Made by a program: the position numbers and the translations under genes | Assembly: GCF_032854445.1 (NCBI RefSeq) | Contig: NC_088295.1 | Span: forward strand, 30,498,470-30,562,469 | Source of the DNA: Liolophura sinensis | Lineage: Eukaryota > Mollusca > Polyplacophora > Chitonida > Chitonidae | Direction: 5' to 3' | DNA: 64,000 nt | Shown: in pieces, positions 40,986-55,500 of the stretch | Numbering within the stretch: position 1 is the first letter of the stretch | How the letters are laid out: every line of letters begins with the position of its first letter | The notes under the pieces: model-generated | What the model was told of the DNA's origin: nothing | Database searches by the model: none | Seen by the model: the letters and a program-made list of their open reading frames with translations, nothing else

Positions 40986-41902
40986 TTATGGGATTTCCCC
41001 AGTGCCCAAATATGCATAAAGGTTGCCTCACTGGAACGCCATGTCGACAGGACGCCCGACCCAGTCAAGAAATGCCAACAACCAATGCCCCATGGCCCCA
41101 AATGCGAGAATAGCCAATTTTCAAGTCGTGAGTATCACGATGCAGGCTAGGGCTTAAACTCGGTTCGCTCGCTTTGTATTTTATTATCGACTCCATCCAG
41201 CCTATATTACCGAGATGGGATGGAATAAATAAGTTAAGTCAAACGACCACTATGACGAAGCTGCACATCTTGACTGATACTGAGAGTTCTCTTGGTGTCT
41301 CGTGAGGTTACTTGCTAAGAAGGCGTGAATTTCAGCACGACAAACATTTTATGACATTTGCCATTAACATTACAGTTCTTCTTGATTCAGTAAACTTAGC
41401 TGGTGAATAAAATATAAACATCTGATCTCTCACGTCTGCTTTAGATCACGTCACCGGCATTTACATAAATTTCCATTTCAGCTGCTTTGTCAGGCAGGTG
41501 AAGGAACCCTCAGTTTTGTCACAAAAAGTGTAATTCAGACATAAATCAACCAGTTTTGAAATGTTCCATTTCTGAAATAAAAATTGACCACTGCTGAAAT
41601 AATTCTGCCTAATACTTTTAAATAAAAAATGCCCTTTTATATAACTGGTTCATTTTTATTACAAAAGTGGAACCAATTTCAAAACTAGTCAAGGTCAATT
41701 TTTATAACAAAGGTGGTTTTTGGTTTTGAAAGTGGTCTTCATGTCAAAACTGGCACTTATTTTTAAAAAAGTCTTCTACTTGCAACTATTTTATTACATG
41801 TAGTTCTGCTTCAATGGAATTTCCTGTAGATAACACAGAACACGATGCCTCATGTATATAGACCATTGGCCACACAACCAGTACTTTTCCAGTCCCTGTT
41901 GA

Positions 41903-42055
41903 CTGTATGTGGGAAGGTCTGCCAGAAACTTCCAGATGACCATGGTTTCTGCCAGTAACTTCCAGATGACCATGGTTTCTGCCATAATGCTGGTTGCAGT
42001 CATGAAAGTGAAATATTCTTAAGTACAACATAAAATACATGTACCAAACAAATAT
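41903..42055 (+). mobile_element. SINE family A fragment with internal duplication
   Basis: Body and tail of family A, from TGTGGGAAGGTCTGCCAG to a degraded AAATACATGTACCAAAC tail. The segment ACTTCCAGATGACCATGG is duplicated in tandem at a 31-32-bp spacing. Confidence 0.75.
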
Positions 42056-42059
42056 ACTA

Positions 42060-45000
42060 ATTACTTTATGCTGATTGCTGATTTTATTGAAACAGCTGTT
42101 ACCGAACACGAACTGATTCTCTGTTTTTCATAGGAGATGCAGAATCCATACAAATTGTTCACTGCACTACACTCTCTGACAGTCAAGAAAATAAAACACA
42201 AAGGAGGTCTCATTATATTGTCTTTTAATGTCAATTCAATTCTGTACACGGCCAAAACCACAACACAACATGGTACAAGGAAAATCAAAGTTGTAATAAC
42301 TACAATGGGCTTAATCAAAGCAAAAATGAAATGTCCATCTAAGATAAAAACGATATAAGAGTGTCAATAAAAAACCAAAGCTGTGGTTCTATGAGGTGAC
42401 CTTACTAGGAATCTGTTTGACTCAACGTTTACACATCTAATTAACTGTTGATCAATTTATAGTATTATTGGCTTCTTTCATAACAAAAATAAAATTTGAT
42501 ATCAAAGCATCTTGATTTGTTTGTCTCTCATGTTTCAAGCATTCCCAATACATGTAATAATAATTAGCTCCAATACTCCTCATTTTGTAGGTCCTGATAA
42601 TGTACAAGTATAAAATGCCATTTAAAATGGGCTAAAGGATATGTGTCGAGAGTGCATACTTGTACGTTAAAGACACACATGAATAAGTCGAACTGATAAT
42701 ATGAATTCTTGACTAGAACACATGGGGGTCGCTGGACAAGTTGCCCTTTTTTTCCTGGCTCCCAATGGGCACAATGAAACTTCATGTATGCTATCAGGGA
42801 TTGTTCAGACTAACACTAGACAAAGATCTGGTACAAACAGAGTAGGCCGAGACAGTTTCCCCCACGTACAATTATAACTGGCCAGTATGGTGATGCTAAA
42901 GGTGCTCTCCCCTGATCACGTACAGCCTTCATAAACACTTATAATAAACCCTTAAAACGTGAAACAAAAACATCATCTGTTTAAAGCCAACGAGTTGTGA
43001 CAAAATTATTTTGATTTGGATACTTCTCTCTCAATACTACTTATAACACAGATAATAATAATCATAATCATATAATGTACCTCAAATATTAACTTGGCCA
43101 GCCCCAGACGTAAAAGCGCTGTATGGTGTTCTACAGACAATCTACAAACACAAGGGGCTTCACCTGGTGGTAGGAAGGCTACAGTTATCTGCTCCTCCCA
43201 CCATGTGACCTGCCACTTTGTGTGACCACGTCCGCCATCCATTCAGTAACCGTGGTAACACAGCGTTCTGACGACACATTAAAACATGTAATACCTGAGT
43301 TCCATCAGCAGTTAACACAGACTGTGGCTGAGAATAGCTTTCCAAATAATTATAATAATCATAATAAAAGAAAATTAAAAAACAAAACCCACCCTATCTG
43401 ACAGATGACAATCAGAATTTTTCAATAAATTAGGGACCACATAACAAAAACACTCAACAGAACCATAAAACAGGTAAAAATAGTTAATGCTGTTTACCTG
43501 GAAAGGTCTTGGATAATCTCCCCTGAGGTTTGGGTTTTGTTTTTCATAAGTGTACTGCTGAAGACGTGGAATCTGGGTATTATAGTAGTATTGCTCTTTT
43601 AAAACTATGGAGATTATGTAGTAAAGTGGCAAAGATCTATAAATAAATAAGTTTATTACCTGCATTGATATCATCAATGCAGCTACTCTGTGTTATATGT
43701 ACGTAACTACTAGGAGCAACCAGTGATAATTAAATATCTGTGTGAATATGGTTAACTTAAAGGTAATGTGAGGTCCAAATCTGGGTCAACAACCAATACA
43801 GGTACGGTATTACAGTCTAAAGCCTATGGTAACTGTCCATAAATCCAACCCACTGAGAATAAAAACTAATGTGACTTTGGCAGATAATAGTAAAACGAGG
43901 GGGGAAAAATCTCAATATATCCTCTGTGCAACACTGACACATGATAATCAATAACTAATATGGTAATAAATGCAAATCAACAATCTCAGTATTATTAAAA
44001 CTTCTCTGAAATGACACGTGGTCAACGTAGTAGGACATGATATATTAATACAGTGAATGGCACCAGATCTCTGTATGAAGATAACCCAGAATGAATTTCA
44101 TCTACTCAATGGGACTTTCATGGTTACTGGGATGCTCAACATTTACACTCTACCAATATTTAAAACACCTGTGTATTAACTTTAAATGAACATCCTTGTG
44201 AGCTACCTTTAAAATGAAATGCTCCTTACATGAACTTACATATTCTTTCTGAATGGAAGAATTGCAAATGTATTACACAGGTGAGCTGATGTTAGATCTT
44301 GGTCATGTGTAGCTTTGCGAGTCAAGCTTCTCTACTTGGTTGAACTCCTTAGCTTACATGTACCAAATCTGCCATCCAAAAGCACAGCACACAACCAGTC
44401 CTTTTCCCACCCTATCAAAACATACAGACCTGTACTGCACATATGACTTACTCCTTGTAAACTGATAAAACATAAACCACTAAAGATAAAAGTGGATGCA
44501 TTGTGCTGTATGGTAATATTTACGAACACCTACAAATATATTGCATGTGAAATGATCAAAACAAACACATAGAAAATAATAAATCCAGACAAAAATCCTT
44601 TCCCTATTCCCAGCCACACTATCTAATACTGCCATTTTAAAGTTTTGAACAAAAAAAAATATCAACCTTGTGATGTCAGATTATTCTGTAGGACACACCA
44701 TACAAATACATCGGTTCAACTCAAAAGCCTCACACAGGGCTTTCGGAACATGGTACAATGAGAAACGGGGGAGGGAAAAAAGCTCTTATAATCATCTCAC
44801 AAACACAAAAATTCCAGGACTGGATAATAAATCATTTCTTCACACTGATTAACAAACTTTAAACATTCTTTATAAACAGCGAGGGGAAAGGGAAACAATT
44901 TTCAAAACAGTAACAGTTCGTTGAACACTGCAAACAATTCACCACAGGGCACCAAACTTAAATCGTTTATTAACTACAAAGAAACATTTCAACAAACTAG

Positions 45001-48000
45001 GTGCTATAATGTTAAGTATACCTCCACAAACAAATAAGACAGTTACACTCTGAGCTCTTTTTGCTGTTAAGTTAGCAGCTAGGAACACCCTCCTCCTAGT
45101 CTTAAACAACCTATGATAACAAATTAAAACTAAGTTGCCTGTCCAACTTGAGGACAAAAGTTATCCCCCCTGATTACTTAAGGTTACATGTAGTTGTATT
45201 CCAGAACTAAAATCAAGCCCAGGTGATTACAAACAAAGCTGGTTATATGTGTTAACTGAAACAGGTATAGTGTAATAACAAAGCCTCAATCAACATTTGA
45301 TGTAAGAAAAAAAAAAAGAAAAAAATATAAAAAAAAAACAAACAAAAAAATCACATTCAAGATTAAAAACGTAATACTTGATTTCTTTCATCTCATCTTA
45401 ACCTATGGTGTTACTTACATAATGGGCGCTGGAATATTACAATGGCATAGCTTTATACAACTAAAATCTGTGCGAGTCGGACTGCACGACGCTGTCCCGT
45501 GTCGAGTTGCCCAGTTGAAAAGGAGGGGAGGGGGTCCCTGTAACGCTGAGTGATCAGCTAAAAGCCATCATGGACAAGGCTAGCTAGATAGCTAGCTCTT
45601 ATAGAACGACGCAGAAACAAACCATAGAAGGTCATTGAACGTATTGTTTGCAGGACGTGGTGTACACTTACAACAGCAAATGTAACAGGTAGAGCGATCA
45701 GAGGAGACATGAAGGACGTCACACACGGGTAATACACGGCACGTCGTCTACAGAGAAGAAAAGCAACAGGAATCAAAATTTAAACGTGTGCCATACAGTC
45801 ATGGAGTGTAGGACAAGTGCTTTCTTCAGCCAATCGGGCCTTTTTCTTTGAACATTTGTTTAACCATTATTGGTACTCGACTGGTTTTTGCTATATCAAA
45901 TTTTAGTTTCATTAGCTGGTGGCTTATATTACCAAATTAAATATGCTTGAAGTACATGTATCCGAGTGTTTTGATTGCACTAGCTGTAAACAGCTTCAAA
46001 TAAGTGTCAAACAAAATTATGCTAAATTTTACCACACACTGCTACTAAACAAAGACTAATCATGAAATAAATTTGTCTGCACGAACAATGTTACTGTCCA
46101 AAAAAACAACATCACACATGTAGTTCATTGAAAACTCATGTTCTTCTTATGCACAAGACTGGAAAAGGTACAACAAGTGCACAATGAAAATGAGGTCACT
46201 GCAGTGAAGTCTCCCTTGAGTTAGGTCACAAAAGGACTACTAGAGGGCAGTCAGAGGGTAAGTGGAAGAAAAACCAAACAACAAAACAACAGAGTGAAAT
46301 AAACAACTACCAAACTTCATAAGGAAAAAAGTAAAGAAAAATCTGAGAAACAAAAGGTAGGAATATAAAGAAATGTACAGTTTTAGAAATAGTGCAAGCA
46401 AAACACTCAGTAGTTCATTCCAAACATCTATAAACTGTTGTGTCTTTACTGGTGCAAATATAGGGACAGACCACATCTCTGGAATGTCCAATGTTGACAA
46501 ATGTCACATGAATGGTCAATACTTAAGAAAAGGCCAGATAGGATAAAGCAGGACAACTCCAGTGAAAACAAAGGTCAACATACGGAAACAAAATCATCGG
46601 CAGACAATAATAAACAGAACAAAATAAACAGAACTTGTCAGATGATGGCACTGGTGCTTGGCAGTGTTGTTACGTTCCATTTCAGAGCAAACAAATTAGG
46701 AAAAACAAAATGTCAGAGCATGGTTAACAGACTGTGGTGGCAGGGGTGAATGGTCTCTCATTTTTGTGGTTGTGAACAACGTTAATATACAAGGTCTGGT
46801 ATGTGGTATTGGTTTTTTTTTTTATTACATATATTTTCAACGAATTTGCACTAATTTTGAGAAAGCATCTCCAGGAAATAAGGCTGCCATTCAAGTGCTT
46901 TGTGCTAACATTTTGGTCATTTCAAAGATTATAAAAATCACTGGGTATTACATTTATTTATATATATATATTTTTTTTTTAGCTTATTTTTACATCCTCA
47001 ACTAAGACCTAATATGCATTTTTTTATGAATATAAACTATAGGAACAATTCAAACACAATGAATTCAAAAGTTTTTCAAAAGGCCTTTTTGTTTGAAAGT
47101 TTGGCTGATGCATGTGCAATACAGAAACTGTAAATAGCAGTGGTACTGCCAGTCTATAATAACTTTCTTCACACAAAATCCAAGTATATTATTACTGCAG
47201 TAATTTCTTGCTATTCACAAACATCGTTCATAACATACATTTTTATACTTTGGTCACAAAAATATATAATTTGACTCATGACATTTATTACAAGTTAGCA
47301 TTGTACACTGTGTGAAATATTTACAGACCTTATACATGTAATTTGAAGATTTCTACAGGGTCAGCCATGTTATGTGAGGGGTAAAACAAAGCAGCTTGCT
47401 CTTACAGGTTTATACAGCACAGGGAGCTCAGAACAGAAAACAAGCAACAACTGCTGACATGCAAAAGAAAGAAAAAAAACACCAAAAACATGTGGAATTT
47501 ACAACCAGTGTAAGAATGTACAAGTAGTCTCCCCTTACTCATACATGATTTTCTGGAATAAAAACTACCTTCTATTCCTACCTTTGACTTATGAACTTAT
47601 TTCAGTACATAGTATAATAGATGTACAAGAAGAAAGTGTCCAAACAAAAGTTGTGAGTCTGTGAAGCCTCCAAATTAAATCCTTAAACTTTTAGTTCCAA
47701 TGTTTCAAAGCAATTTCACTTATATGATGACCACCACCCACGGGAAACTCACGACCATCCGCAAAAAATGTTTACAGGTAAATCCTTTAAGGTTAGCAGC
47801 ACTAAATGACTAAGCAGTTAACTTATATATACTTCATGTAATGAATATAAATTCGCCGCCCTATATTCAGTAAACAACTATATGTCCACACATATGAACA
47901 CCTCTTTCCATGCATTGTTTTTCTAAATAATAAACAAGATTTAATTTCTGAAATTTAACCATTTTTTTTTTCATTAATCTCGAGAAAGGAATGAATAACA

Positions 48001-49457
48001 GGGATTCATAGAAGCCCAATTTTTACAACCGGAAATTCAAAGTTGCGTTTTTTATCAGATTGAGTTTATTTATATTTTAACTACCGACCATAACCTGTAA
48101 TAAGTCTTTGTTATTCGCTGGAATTTATTTTTGTGGACTTTATTTTTGCTTCAAAGATGGGTTCACAGGAGTTAATTTTCGTGTAATTGATCAAGGAAAT
48201 CCTGCAAAAAAAATATCTTAAAACAGTTTAATTTTCCAAGTTATAATATGGCCGAAATTATTCGAGCATGTCAAACAGGTAATATCAAAGTGTCAATAAT
48301 GCTCTCTGCTTCCTGCGGTGTCGCTAATCCTCGTAATCTGGATCACATATTAAAACAATGGGGGATTGATAATCACTATGTAAGAACATTTGCACCTACT
48401 ATGAGCAGTATTCAAAAAGCCTAAGAGTCGTCACCTGTTTTCCCACAGGCCACCGGACAGTCGAGTGAATACATGTATTTTTAATCAACTGGCAAAGTGA
48501 CCTGTCACCTTATGAGCAGTTCTTCTGTAGTCGGTCAGAAACTGCTAACATTGGGTAGCTGTCAACTGGCCATTGCATTGTTGTATACAGTTCCTAATTT
48601 GTTAGAAGATCACTCACTGGTCCAATAGGATAGCTTGTGTCAAAGCGACATTCACTGGAAGCCAGTATGTGTTGTGTCTATTTTTCTTTCACATCCCTAA
48701 TCCGAAGTTTGATCAAACTAAATACAAATGGACTCCCATTTTGTTTTATGCCCACTAAACCTTATCACCATATGTTATCACCATGAATATATTTAAAGCC
48801 TAATTTTAAATTAATTGCAGCCAATACACGCATAACCACTTTGGTTTGTCACGGATGCAGCCATTGGAGACTGAAGTCGATATATCATCCCTATGCAAAT
48901 ATTTTCAAATGCAATTCAGTTTTTATCCAAAAATTTGAGCGCTTGTACAAGAAAAAGAACGAATTGAGTTTTTTTTTACCCCCATTTTCAGCTGTTACCT
49001 GAATTTTACCACCAAATACCGGGATCTAAAATCGACATGTATGAATACCTTGAATAATCATGTCTTCTTGAACGAGCCCATTTTTTGAGGGTTCATTGTT
49101 TTTAATCCGAAATTTAAGCATTTCTTTTTGTTAATAAAAATCTTGAGAAAGGAATAAATAATCACGTCAACTCGAACACCGAGCACTTGTTTTGGAGAGA
49201 TTCATTGGTTTTTTTTTTTTTTTTGTTTCTAACATACTGTGAAAAGACAACTGGTTGTAAATTCCGGAGACATAAATAAACTGTAGACTGGTGACAAAAG
49301 ACGAGACCTGAAGACATGGCTGAGCTGTCCAATAGGGCACAGAGACTGGGCAGCTCAGGAACACACAACACCCTGCATGAGGACAGGAAACACAGGTGAC
49401 ACAGCACAGCGCTCCACCAGGGGGCTACCACCTACCTGCTTCCTGCAGACACCCGCT
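42060..49457 (-). other. Downstream flank and probable long 3' UTR of the CELF gene
   Basis: AT-rich sequence without a convincing gene on either strand. CELF transcripts in other animals have long 3' UTRs, and this side is downstream of the stop at 49458. Candidate polyadenylation motifs (TTTATT on the plus strand) are frequent, so no end can be chosen. A_n and T_n runs lie near 45310-45350, 46810 and 49210. Confidence 0.35.
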
Positions 49458-49585
49458 TTAGTAAGGTTTCCCCTCACTCTTTGGTCGCTTTAACTGCACT
49501 TTGAGTCGCTTCATGCCGATCTGAAATCCGTTCATGGCCTGGATGGCTGCTTGGGCTGAGACAGGGTTATCATAACTCACAAAAC
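49458..49585 (-). CDS. CELF: CELF last coding exon (second half of RRM3)
   Basis: After a TTGTAG acceptor it encodes (G)[19 protein letters not shown] and [15 protein letters not shown], then KSEGKPY and TAA at 49460-49458. RNP1 is completed across the intron. Confidence 0.95.
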
Positions 49586-52500
49586 CTACAATTGTGGAGA
49601 CAAAAGTGTTGTAAGTTAATGGGAGAATTTGAATCAGAAAGAAACACATGTTTAGAAACATGGAAAAATTCGAAATAGAACTGTTTGCCTCACACTGGAG
49701 ATGAAAGATTCTGATTTAAGTCTACTGGGCTTCTGTCACTTGAGTTTAAAACTTCTGAGAAACACTGTATTCCTAATTTGTTATTAAAGACTTGTTGTTC
49801 TCAGTCTCGGTCAATATTCAATACTGACTCCTTTCCTTTAAAGGTGTATTTATGGCATCAGTACGCTAAGCGTCCGCAAAAATAATACCAGACAGAAATT
49901 CTGTAAATAAAACTAAAATATGCAATCTCAGTTTGAGCTGTTAAAATCTAAATTCCTGGCTATGAACACAATTTGTGAATATGAGCAAAGACATGTCACA
50001 CTAAGGCCCTAACTACATACACATATGTGGAATAGGCAATATATTTAGCTCTATATTTATATACATGCACCTGATCTCAAAATATGTCAAGTACATAAAA
50101 TTCCAAAGCCTGTTGAATATACATGTACATTCTTATCAGCACATCAGCTTACCAAAACATTTGCTTAAATTTGTTTGTTTGTCAACGTAGACCTTGGCGG
50201 ACACAACAGATCCAAATGGGGCAAAAGTCTGCATGAGGTCTTGGTCAGAAAATTCCTGGGGGAGATGGTAGATAAACAAGTTTGCCCCTTCTGGACCTGA
50301 AACCATAGCTGGAGAGTTGGAAAGATGGCCATGCCATGCTTCTGTAAAATGTATTGATATCATGTGCAACTTCGCATTTCTTATTAAGATATAACATGGA
50401 AATCAATTTCATTTAGTTTGTTGAAAACACTAAAAAATAGCAATAAACTAAACTATTCTGAAAAGCCGTAACATTTATAATTTTTCAAATAAGCAATACA
50501 AAATCAGTGTGGACAGAAAAAAATTGAACTTCTGTTTATCAGAAAGGAAACTTCACACCACACAATGTTTGGTGCACTACAATATATGTGCAGTATGTAG
50601 CAACATTAAGGAGCCATGGTTAGATATGTAGTTATGAACAGGAGCATACCTTCAGAGACTTTGCCTGCGGCGGAGTTCGCGCCGACCTGCTGAAGTTGTG
50701 CTGCAGACTGGCTATTGAAGGCATTTGGAAAGGAGGCTGTGGAAGAAGACAGTGATAAATAACCATTAAACAAATGAGATTATTATGCTTCTTAATACAA
50801 CGTCTTGATTGCAAAATTACTTGGAACACAAACCAGCACAGTCTGAAACACTAAACTTGCGAGAAGGTTCAAAAACAATATGTAAATCTAAAACTATGTT
50901 AGGCAGCAATCTCTTCCACCAACCTCTTCCCTGTACATGTTTTATACATATACAGATCAAGAAATATTTTGGGATAAAGTCTTGACAAGACTGAAGTTTA
51001 AACCATCCTTTTATGATTTGCAAGACTACTTCAGTATTTATAACCGAGTCTTATATGACACGGAGAAACTGTCAAGGTTGTAATCAGACAGTGGGAGCTG
51101 ATTAGTGTATTTCTACGACAGAATGCTGAAACATTATATGCAACTCAAAAAGTGTGTTTTTACTGATATTACAACAGTTTTTTTGTGTCTTCTGAAAGCA
51201 GTCCAAACCTTGATTGCTCAGTATTCAAATGCGTTCACCATTTTGCTGTCATGCTGTTTTTCTCTTGTCTCTTTTCTCAAGTTGAACCACATAAAACTTC
51301 AGATACAAATTCTGATACCAAACTAAAAACAAGTACTCTAGCTTTTCACCTGAAAATGTATCTATAACACTTATTTCTGTCAGCTGTACAATTTTCTCTG
51401 TATGTTGAACCACAGTACAGTTTCCCATCATCAGTAAACAATGAAACAAAGTCTGTGGGCACAACAAAGCATTTAACAACAAATCCACAGCACACACAAG
51501 AAATATCAATGTCAATCCAACTACAAAGGTGTACGAGTTGATTTGAGAGGGAATCCAGATAACAAACATCATCTTAAACAAACACGAACAATCATCTTTT
51601 CGAACCCAGTGAGCCTAGAATGTCAATTTGCTACATGAATTTGATAGACTCCACATAAAACAGATGGAAAAACAGCAACTATACAACCAGCAAGCTGAGT
51701 ACAGCAGAGTTGATGATAATGTACACATGCTTTTGTTTGTCTATCATCATACACAGGTCAGTACCAGTGCAGTTTGCCTTACATTATACTCCTAAATTCC
51801 AAGCAGTGGTTTTGCTTCATCCATCAGTTTCATTTATCATTATTAGTGTATGTTACATGTCTGATATTTCAGTCACATCACTATCTGCTTTCCATTTTGA
51901 AAGGTGATGGAATGGGGGGGTGTGGGGGGGGATACCAGGCTAAACCTGGAGGAAATCATTGCAACAGGGGAGATCTTGTAAATAAAGTAAAATTACGCCC
52001 ATGACTAAATTAGCATAGTTTAATGACACAAACAAATCAATTTTGGCATCACTTTCATACTAATTGGAAGCATAAATTCCAAAAAAAACCCTGCTATACC
52101 GGTTGAATAGGATGAAGATTTGAGATTTTTCTTCCGATTGGAGAATTCTGCCGTAATCAAGAATATTTCATTTATATGATGCGGAACAGCATTATGGTGG
52201 GAAGAAACTGGGCAGAGTACAGGGGAACTCGTGACCAGTCGCAGATCAACACCACTATGTTGATCATGACATTTCAGAACATTTATTTGCCTCTAAAAAA
52301 GCACTTTTTGGTGAAATTTGTAATGCGTCATTTGCAGTACTTGACAAACCGTAAGATGCAGGATTGCAGTCGATATTCAAGAGGTGAATAATACCGAATC
52401 TGCAGTATGTAGCAACACATCACTCCTTGAACCACTCAAGTTTGTATTTTAAATCAGTAATTTAGTTTTCCTGGAGACTTCCAGCTGATCGTGGGTTTCT

Positions 52501-55500
52501 CCCAGATTCTGCCCAGTTCTCTTTCACCATAATGCTAGCCACCATCATATAAGCGAAATAAGTAAAACACCAATCACATAAATATATAATAAATACTTTT
52601 TTTGGAGTCTATGACATGTTCTGAACAAGTTTAACATTCTCAGACATCACACTACAGCTACTTCATGTACGATGCAGAGTCAAAAGAGATACAGGCATCA
52701 GAATTTACAGCACAGCTTACAAAGCACAGAAACTTGGAAATGCACCATATTATGTGAATTTCTCTGAGCCAAGAGGACAGAATGTCATGACACCAGATCT
52801 CTTTTGACAGCTGCCAATTTTTGGCCATATATTTTAATGGGTGAAAATAAGAGGGAGGCCATAATGGCATCAGAATTAAGACAAAAACAATCAAACAAAA
52901 TAAAGTTCGCATCAACTTTGGTAAAGAATTCAAACGAAAGCCATGACTGTGCCACATGAATTAGTCCCGACACCACTGGAGCTGCTAATACACGACTTCT
53001 CCACTACCCCGTGCATATGGTTTATACATAACATAGGCATATATATATGTATTCATATACGCTCCACTATAGAACATGATTAGTTTAGGACATCTAGTCA
53101 CAGCAAACTTTACAGATAACAAGACAAAAGTTTGGGGAAGAATCACACAAAACAACATCTGGACCAAAAACGTGTCACTTCATATGCAGCTCTGGTCTCT
53201 GGCTTACTTTATGTGATAGGTTACATTTTACCTGTTCATCACAGAAAAAATTTGGAATTCTTAGACTAACAGATGAAGCATCAAATGTCATTAACAAGGT
53301 CTTATGTGCATAAATATTCTCTTGAAGGAAGAAAGTACAGAAATCTAAACTTCAATTACTTTTATCCTTTTTATTAAATTTACTTTTAGACACAAGTCCC
53401 CCATGTTCAGATGTGTTCTATGTATTTATTTTCTTTTTTGCAATGTTTTTTAAGTTTAATACCTAAATTTAATGAATATCTTTCACCAGTTGACGCCCTC
53501 AAAGACAGATCTCAAAATATCTGCAACTGCAAACAGCTTGCTTTGAGCATATACTGACATGGGTATTAAAATCTCTAACCATTCACTGCTTTTGTCTACA
53601 TGTTACATTTATCCTTTATTTAGCTCACGTGTCTAATTGGCTGAAGTTCCTGGGTGGAGGACAACAGAGTAAACCACCACACTTCACCAGATAACCCTTC
53701 AGACTGGTCCAGGGCCTAATAACTGCAGAATCAGCACAATAAATGTGTGACATTGTGATGGTTCTATTCATCCTTAACTAGGCCCTTAACTCTTTTCAGC
53801 TTTCATATTAACTTATTTGTATTCGACATCTATCTTTAACAAAGCCTTTGTTTATTTCATTGGTGGTTTACTCCGTACAAGAATATTTCACTTATACAAC
53901 ACAAAGCCTTTCTTTCCTCCTTTCACTTTCATTTCAGCCTGTTTAACCTATCTTTTACCAGAAGCCATTAATTGTTTCTTACAATGTACTTTTACATACA
54001 TTTCAACCTTTTTCTACTGGTCATCGATTTTCTACTAAAAGCCTTTAAGTGTATCTTACGTTCACTTTCATTTCATGCTGTTGCAACCACTCATCTATCT
54101 TTTATCACAGGCCTTAATTGTTTCTCACTTTCGCTTTAATTTCAACCTACTGTTTACAGTATGAAGAGAGGCAAGGTTTTGGGGGGTAAGAGTGTTGATT
54201 GCGAAATCACAGCACAGCAGAGCATCCACAAGGCACAGGGACTTTCATAAGACTTAGCACAGGTTAAATAGAAGGAAGAAAAAGAAGTACACTACAAAAC
54301 AGGCACACACCCACGCAAAATAGATAGCCAAAAATAGGTACATGAAACGAACCTTTACCTTGATTGATTAAACCGGACAAACCTGCATACTGCTGGATAC
54401 CCGAGTAGGCCTGGCTTAAGGCATCTAGACTGGAGGGGTTGGAGGCACCCATGGAGGTGCCTATACCGTTAACACCATTGTTCATGTTAGCTGTTAGGCT
54501 GGACATGTTGGGTAAGCTGTTGCCTGCGAGGGCCTGCATCCCTGTCAAACCACTCATACAGGTGGACATGGAGTTACTGGTGGTCGTTCCCGTCAGGCTT
54601 CCTGTTCATACAACATCATGCTCAATGTTTTACTGGCTTCCCTATTTTTATGTTTGTTTTTTTAAATCAATATTTTCATCTTCAAACTTCGTCTGACATA
54701 TATTTGTTCAGTGTTTTACAGCATCATCAAGACAGCCATCAGGTTTACCAATAGGAGGAGGCCATTTCACCTTGCCAGGTACATCACAATCCTCCAGACT
54801 TGAAATCACAAACAAATCAGCATGAATTGCACTCAAATAGGCAAAAGCTTGCAAGAAAATCAGAAACTTACTTGTGCATTAAGTAGTGATCAATTAAGGT
54901 ACCTTTACTTTTTTCAAATCTCGCTTTTTATGAATTTAATTACAATCTATGTAGCCTTACCTATGGGAGATCTGTCTAACACTGAAATATAACAAAACAA
55001 GGCTATATTCAATATAAAAGACACAATTTCCCAATACTCTAAACAAATCTTAGATGATGCATAAAAACTTGGTCACGTATAAACCATGTTAGTACATATT
55101 TTACAGTCTTCCTTTTCTCTCCTTTTTGTCTTTCTTCAGTATTTTCTCTAACATTTTACTCCTAATTAATAGTTAACTATTAATTTTAAGTGTCCATAAT
55201 GAAAACAAAAATGAAAGAAGCTTTTTTTAATGACCACAAATGTTTAGTATCCTCGTATTCCCAAACTGGACATAGGCCATCTATGGATGGACATAGGCCA
55301 TCTATGTCCCTATACTCACCAGAAACATTTGGTGAACTGGTTGCCCCTGACAACTGGTTTAAAGCTGCTAGATTCTGCATCCCCATTGTGTTTAACGAAC
55401 CTGCCACGAGACAGAGATGGAAACATCAATTTTTTAACAGGTTTTAACCATCAAATGAATTGCTTGACTAAGTCTCTCAACTGCTGGCAGATAAACATGA

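Noticed and set aside
45558-45776. Small minus-strand frame in a slightly GC-richer patch downstream of CELF
   Set aside because: No family features. More likely part of the CELF 3' UTR or flank.
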